Of a DNA stretch of 10,349 nt, positions 6,910 to 10,349 are shown piece by piece. Numbering within the stretch: position 1 is the stretch's first letter; each line of letters begins with the position of its first letter. Where the stretch lies: contig JAHEGP010000098.1 in assembly GCA_024645065.1 (NCBI GenBank), positions 1 through 10,349 of the forward strand, given 5' to 3'. The DNA is from Cellvibrionales bacterium. Lineage in GTDB: Bacteria; Pseudomonadota; Gammaproteobacteria; Pseudomonadales; JAHEGP01. The notes beneath the pieces were generated by a model that saw only the letters and a list, made by a program, of their open reading frames with translations, had not been told where the DNA came from and did no database searches. Both the position numbers and the translations under genes were made by a program.

Positions 6910-7557
6910 TTAAGCCGCCCTCGTGGGACGCATTTCGAGCTCCTGTTCCGACAGGCTGGCACCAAATGCCTTCATTTGGAAAATGCGGTTCATGTAATCA
7001 AAAAGAGGCTTGGTCTGCTTGGTCTGGGGCAATTGCACACCCAGCTTGGGCAGGCGCCACAAGATGGGACCCAGGCAACAATCCACCAGAGTGAACTCAT
7101 CGCTCATAAAAAACGGTTTGTCACCAAAGATAGGTGCGACCCCAACCAGGCTGTCGCGCAAATCCTTACGCGCAGCTTCCAGAGAGCTTTCTCCGCCCTG
7201 CCCCGCTTCAATCGCATCTACCAGCGCACACCAGTCACGCTCCATGCGATAGATCCACAAACGGCACTGGCCCCGGGCCACCGGGTATACCGGCAGCAGC
7301 GGAGGATGGGGAAAGCGCTCGTCAAGGTACTCCATCATGATCTTGGATTCATACAGCACAAGATCGCGGTCCAGCAGAGTCGGAAGGCTATTGTAGGGGT
7401 TCAGGTCCGCCAGCTCCTCCGGCTTATCGCCGGGATCTATGTTGATGATATCGACGGTCACTCCCTTCTCGGCAAGCACAATGCGCACCCGGTGACTGTA
7501 ATGGTCATTGCCATCGGAGAAAAAGGTCATTGAAGATCGCTTGACCAACACGCCCAT
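6910..7557 (-). CDS. sspA: Stringent starvation protein A (RNA polymerase-associated SspA)
   Basis: GST-fold protein that binds RNA polymerase and alters promoter selection, known for roles in stationary phase, acid tolerance and virulence-gene control in several gammaproteobacteria. The product is 215 aa, matching the family. The N-terminal thioredoxin-like domain holds MTFFSDGNDHYSHRVRIVLAEKG, LNPYNSLPTLLDRDLVLYES and MMEYLDERFPHPPLLPVYP. The surface-exposed PHP motif shown in E. coli to matter for function is present at 83-85. The all-helical C-terminal domain contains FGDKPFFMSDEFTLVDCCLGPILWRLP. GAGGTGG five nt before the ATG is a strong ribosome-binding site. It lies 74 nt after petC on the same strand, with a hairpin between them, so it may have its own promoter or be partly insulated from pet transcription. 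Confidence 0.96.
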   Translation of the reverse strand: MGVLVKRSSMTFFSDGNDHYSHRVRIVLAEKGVTVDIINIDPGDKPEELADLNPYNSLPTLLDRDLVLYESKIMMEYLDERFPHPPLLPVYPVARGQCRLWIYRMERDWCALVDAIEAGQGGESSLEAARKDLRDSLVGVAPIFGDKPFFMSDEFTLVDCCLGPILWRLPKLGVQLPQTKQTKPLFDYMNRIFQMKAFGASLSEQELEMRPTRAA

Positions 7558-7592
7558 TTATACCACCTCGTTTGAATTTTACACAGGCGCCA

Positions 7593-7613
7593 CGGCAGCC
7601 TGGTTCGCTGCCG
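7593..7613 (-). other. Perfect 7-bp hairpin between petC and sspA
   Basis: On the minus strand CGGCAGC and GCTGCCG flank a 7-nt loop (GAACCAG). No T-run follows, so it does not look like an intrinsic terminator. It could protect the 3' end of pet mRNA or mark a processing site. Confidence 0.4.
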
Positions 7614-7631
7614 CAGCGGAAGAAAGCGAAA

Positions 7632-8372
7632 TCAGTGTACGTCTTTCCAGTATTCGCGATTGAGCAACCACGCAAAAACCATAAAGAGTGCAAGGAACAG
7701 CAATACATAAACCCCAAGGCGCTTGCGCTCCAGCGCAGCCGGCTCCGCCATGTAGGTCATGTAGTTGGTCAAGTCCCAGATGGTCTGCTCAAACTCTTCC
7801 ACAGTCTGCGAACCGGTGTCAGCCACATGCTCGATGTTGGCACAGATTCCGTGATCGCCCTCATCGCCGGGAAGACATTTCTGCGTGCCCTGCAGCTCGA
7901 GCAAGACGTTTGGCATGCCAACGTCCTTGAATGCCAGGTTATTCGCGCCCCAGGGCCGGCTTGGATCTTCATAGAAAGTCAGCAGGTAAGTGTAGAGCCA
8001 CTCCGGGCCGCGCGACCGAGCCACCAGCGTCAGATCCGGCGGGGTAGCGCCAAACCATTTTTTAGCGGCATCTTCTTGCATGGCGTTAACCATCAAACTG
8101 CCGATTTTGGAGTCATCGAATATGAGATTTTGTTCGGCAAGCTCAATGGGAATATCAAGGTCGGTCGCGACGCGCTCGTAGCGCGAGTAAGCCGCCTCGT
8201 GGCAGCCCATGCAGTAATTGACAAAGGTCGCAGCTCCGCGCTGCATGGATGCCTTGTCGCTGATATCGGCCTTGAATTCGTAACAGTCTATTTGACCGCA
8301 GGATTTGTCGCCCGCTGCCAACACCGCCATTGAGGCCAACAGAAGCGTTAGGGTCAGTGCTAGCTTTCTCAT
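7632..8372 (-). CDS. petC: Cytochrome c1 subunit of the cytochrome bc1 complex
   Basis: Membrane-anchored c-type cytochrome that takes electrons from the Rieske centre and passes them to soluble cytochrome c. The product is 246 aa. Residues 1-20 are a Sec signal peptide (LALTLTLLLASMAVLAA) with likely cleavage after Ala20. The haem site is CMGCH at 54-58, followed by RYERVATDL. PPDLTLVARSRG and the segment around VGMPNVL (Met143, probable sixth ligand) are typical. One C-terminal membrane anchor lies at about 219-237, followed by the family tail REYWKDVH. The ATG at 8372 overlaps the petB stop by 4 nt (ATGA). An upstream extension of the frame would remove the signal peptide from the N-terminus and was not used. 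Cys25 and Cys30 lie just after the predicted cleavage site. Confidence 0.97.
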   Translation of the reverse strand: MRKLALTLTLLLASMAVLAAGDKSCGQIDCYEFKADISDKASMQRGAATFVNYCMGCHEAAYSRYERVATDLDIPIELAEQNLIFDDSKIGSLMVNAMQEDAAKKWFGATPPDLTLVARSRGPEWLYTYLLTFYEDPSRPWGANNLAFKDVGMPNVLLELQGTQKCLPGDEGDHGICANIEHVADTGSQTVEEFEQTIWDLTNYMTYMAEPAALERKRLGVYVLLFLALFMVFAWLLNREYWKDVH

Positions 8373-9616
8373 CTCATTGTCACCCGCTCTGGAACCGGTT
8401 TGGTTTTCTCGATCTTGGTATACCAAGGCATTAGCAAAAAGAAGGCAAAGTAAACCACGGTAAACAGCTGGGCCACGGTGGTCCTGCCCGGCGTAGCTGG
8501 CATAGCGCCGAGGTAACCAAGCACCAGAAACGCGACAGCAAAGCTGATGATCGCCACCCTCGACATCCACCCCTTGTAGCGCCACGACCTGACCGGGCTG
8601 CGATCGAGCCAGGGCAATACGAACAGGATCGCGATCGCGCCACCCATGACGACAAAGCCCCAGAACTTGGCATCCAGCCCGAACAGCGGATAGGTCACTG
8701 CCCGCAGCATGGCGTAGAAAGGCGTGTAGTACCAGGTTGGCGCGATATGCTCCGGCGTCTTGAGGGAGTTTGCCTGCTCAAAGTTCGCATGCTCGAGGAA
8801 GTAGCCGCCCATCTCCGGCATGAAGAAAATAATGGTACAGAAGATAAACAGGAACACAATAATGCCGACAATGTCATGGACCGTGTAGTAGGGATGGAAT
8901 GCAATGCCATCCAGCGGCACACCATTGGCGTCCTTGTTTTTCTTGATGTCGATACCGTCGGGGTTGTTGGAACCGACGTGGTGCAAGGCGAGCAGGTGAA
9001 GCACCACCAGCGCCAGCAATACGATGGGAACAGCCACAACGTGGAGGGCAAAAAAACGATTCAGGGTAATACCGGAGATCAGGTAGTCCCCACGAACCCA
9101 CTCGACGATGTCGGGACCTATGACGGGAATGGCGCCGAACAAGGAGACGATTACCTGCGCACCCCAGTAGGACATCTGACCCCAGGGCAATACATACCCG
9201 AGGAAGCCCTCGGCCATCAAGGCGAGGTAGATCAGCATCCCGAAAACCCAGACCAACTCGCGCGGTTTCTTGTAGGAGCCATAGAGCAGGCCACGAAACA
9301 TATGCAGATAAACCACCGCAAAGAAGGCTGAAGCGCCGGTCGAGTGCATATAGCGCAGCAACCAACCGTACTCGACATCGCGCATGATGTATTCCACCGA
9401 TGCGAACGCTCCCTCGGCAGAGGGCTCATACAACATCGTCAGCCAGACCCCTGTCAGCAACTGGTTGACCAGCACCAGCAATGACAGCACCCCAAAGAAA
9501 TACCAGAAATTGAAGTTTTTCGGCGCGTAGTATTTACCCATGTGGGTATCCCACGCCTTAACAATCGGCAGGCGCTCGTCTACCCAATCGCGCAATCCAG
9601 CCAGTGCCTTTTGCAT
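8369..9616 (-). CDS. petB: Cytochrome b subunit of the cytochrome bc1 complex
   Basis: Core membrane subunit of ubiquinol:cytochrome c oxidoreductase. It carries haems bL and bH and forms the quinol-oxidising Qo and quinone-reducing Qi sites. The product is 415 aa, the size of a full-length cytochrome b rather than a split b6/subunit IV, with about eight membrane spans. Haem-ligand candidates are His91 and His105 in helix B (YMHSTGAS, YLHMFRG) and His192 and His207 in helix D (FALHVVA, VVLHLLA). GYVLPWGQMSYWGAQV (140-155) is the conserved cd region. The Qo motif reads PTWY (293-296) where many families have PEWY. A near-perfect AGGAGGTG sits 5 nt before the ATG inside the petA 3' end. The ATG overlaps the petA stop by 1 nt and the stop overlaps petC by 4 nt, so the three genes form one coupled operon. 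Confidence 0.98.
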   Translation of the reverse strand: MQKALAGLRDWVDERLPIVKAWDTHMGKYYAPKNFNFWYFFGVLSLLVLVNQLLTGVWLTMLYEPSAEGAFASVEYIMRDVEYGWLLRYMHSTGASAFFAVVYLHMFRGLLYGSYKKPRELVWVFGMLIYLALMAEGFLGYVLPWGQMSYWGAQVIVSLFGAIPVIGPDIVEWVRGDYLISGITLNRFFALHVVAVPIVLLALVVLHLLALHHVGSNNPDGIDIKKNKDANGVPLDGIAFHPYYTVHDIVGIIVFLFIFCTIIFFMPEMGGYFLEHANFEQANSLKTPEHIAPTWYYTPFYAMLRAVTYPLFGLDAKFWGFVVMGGAIAILFVLPWLDRSPVRSWRYKGWMSRVAIISFAVAFLVLGYLGAMPATPGRTTVAQLFTVVYFAFFLLMPWYTKIEKTKPVPERVTMR

Positions 9617-10209
9617 TACGCCACCTCCTGATCTTCACCAATTACGATTACACTGTCACTCTCATAACGGTAGGGAGGGACATCCAGGTTTGTCGGCGCC
9701 GGCACACCCTTGTAGACGCGGCCGGACAAATCGAAACGTGATCCGTGACAGGGACAGAAGAAACCGCCCAACCATTCAGCACCCAGGTCCGCCGGAGCGA
9801 GCTCGGGACGAAATTTTGGCGCACACCCGAGATGGGTGCACAGCCCTACCAAAACGGCAAACTCCGGTTTGATCGCGCGCGCCTCACCCATGGCGTATTC
9901 CGGCTGCACCGAGCGCTGCGACTCCGGATCAGACAGCCGCCCCTCGACCTTGGCAAGGCTTGCCAACTCCTCTTCACTGCGATGCACGATGTAGACCGGT
10001 TTACCACGCCATTCGACGACAATCATCTCCCCGAGGCTGATCTTGCTGATATCAACCTTAACCGGCGCACCGGCCGCTTTAGCCTTGGCACTGGGGCTCC
10101 AGGATTTCACGAAGGGCACGGCAACACCAACTGCTCCTGCCGCACCCACTACCGCCGTTGCCACGGTCAAAAAGCGACGCCGGCCGCTGTTCACGTCGTC
10201 ATTACTCAT
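9616..10209 (-). CDS. petA: Rieske iron-sulfur subunit of the cytochrome bc1 complex
   Basis: High-potential [2Fe-2S] subunit that oxidises quinol at the Qo site and passes one electron to cytochrome c1. The product is 197 aa, as in other proteobacteria. The N-terminus has a Tat-type twin-arginine signal-anchor (GRRRFLTV, residues 9-16) followed by a small-residue hydrophobic span to about 34, consistent with an uncleaved membrane anchor. The cluster ligands are all present: CTHLGC (Cys124, His126, with Cys129 for the disulfide) and CPCHGS (Cys152, His155, with Cys154 for the disulfide). RYESDSVIVI lies near the C-terminus. GGGAG lies 9 nt before the ATG. It is the first gene of petABC; the stop shares one base with the petB start (TAATG). 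Confidence 0.98.
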   Translation of the reverse strand: MSNDDVNSGRRRFLTVATAVVGAAGAVGVAVPFVKSWSPSAKAKAAGAPVKVDISKISLGEMIVVEWRGKPVYIVHRSEEELASLAKVEGRLSDPESQRSVQPEYAMGEARAIKPEFAVLVGLCTHLGCAPKFRPELAPADLGAEWLGGFFCPCHGSRFDLSGRVYKGVPAPTNLDVPPYRYESDSVIVIGEDQEVA

Positions 10210-10349
10210 GACGCATTTCTCCCACTAAAGCTGGTTTTCAAGGATGGTTTGATGATCATAACGCCTAACGGTAGAACCACAGGTGGTGACGACCCCCGGA
10301 TCGCAGGATGTTAAAGAAAATACCATGTTCTTACAACCGCTTTAGCCTT
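10210..10349 (-). promoter_or_regulatory. petABC leader with a possible promoter at 10308-10336
   Basis: These 140 nt hold no gene that I can support. On the minus strand TTGTAA (10336-10331) and TAACAT (10313-10308) are spaced by 17 nt, each a 4/6 match to sigma70 boxes, giving a predicted leader of about 90 nt. A second weak -10 candidate, TATGAT, lies nearer petA but has no -35 partner. Rieske operons often follow rplM-rpsI in this lineage, but no rpsI coding end could be recognised at the window edge. Confidence 0.35.

Noticed and set aside
6754..7533. Long open frame (259 aa) on the plus strand, antisense to sspA and sspB
   Set aside because: It lies opposite two well-identified genes, has no recognisable domain and shows no ribosome-binding site. 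It is a by-product of codon use in GC-rich genes.
7572..8333. Open frame of 253 aa antisense to petC
   Set aside because: It covers the cytochrome c1 gene in the opposite strand and its product has no recognisable motifs.
8373..8585. Upstream extension of the cytochrome c1 frame into petB
   Set aside because: It would bury the Sec signal peptide inside the protein; the ATG at 8372 overlapping the petB stop is the expected start.
8747..9331. Open frame of 194 aa antisense to petB
   Set aside because: Shadow of cytochrome b; it is rich in His, Glu and Val, as expected from the complement of membrane-segment codons.
10264..10275. ACCAC/GTGGT inverted repeat with a 2-nt gap in the petA leader
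   Set aside because: The loop is too small for a stable RNA hairpin, there is no T-run, and no known operator matches.

Overview
The window looks like chromosomal core DNA from a non-enteric, aerobic gammaproteobacterium. Every gene has a clear gammaproteobacterial relative. The order ftsL-rsmH-mraZ / rnpB / rsmI / lpoA-yraN-diaA-dolP / sspB-sspA / petC-petB-petA is, from memory, the order found in Pseudomonas and its marine relatives. Enterics keep the same genes in separate places and lack a cytochrome bc1 complex. The species cannot be named from the sequence alone. I see no insertion sequence, prophage, CRISPR array, tRNA, toxin-antitoxin or defence gene, and no sign of recent transfer.

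Layout. Positions 1-1533, minus strand: the start of the division and cell wall (dcw) cluster, with a strong sigma70-type promoter, a run of 10-bp-phased MraZ-type operator repeats, mraZ, rsmH and the first codons of ftsL. Positions about 1712-2077, minus strand: RNase P RNA. Positions 2114-2986, minus strand: rsmI. Positions 3008-6445, plus strand, divergent from rsmI: lpoA, yraN, a diaA-like SIS gene and dolP, tightly packed with overlaps. Positions 6484-7557, minus strand, convergent with dolP: sspA then sspB. Positions 7632-10209, minus strand: petA-petB-petC, encoding the Rieske protein, cytochrome b and cytochrome c1. The last 140 bases are the leader upstream of petA.

How the genes work together. 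The dcw genes and LpoA serve septal and peripheral peptidoglycan synthesis. RsmH and RsmI methylate the same 16S rRNA nucleotide (C1402: RsmH on the base N4, RsmI on the ribose 2'-O), here on either side of rnpB. DolP and LpoA are both outer-membrane lipoproteins of the envelope. SspA adjusts RNA polymerase and SspB delivers ssrA-tagged proteins to ClpXP. PetABC is the quinol:cytochrome c oxidoreductase of the respiratory chain.

No previously undescribed system is visible. The points most worth a second look are a DiaA/GmhA-family protein that has lost most of the sugar-phosphate-site signatures of its family, an extended phased MraZ operator array running from the -10 box to the mraZ start codon, and a Thr in place of the canonical Glu in the cytochrome b Qo-site motif (PTWY rather than PEWY).
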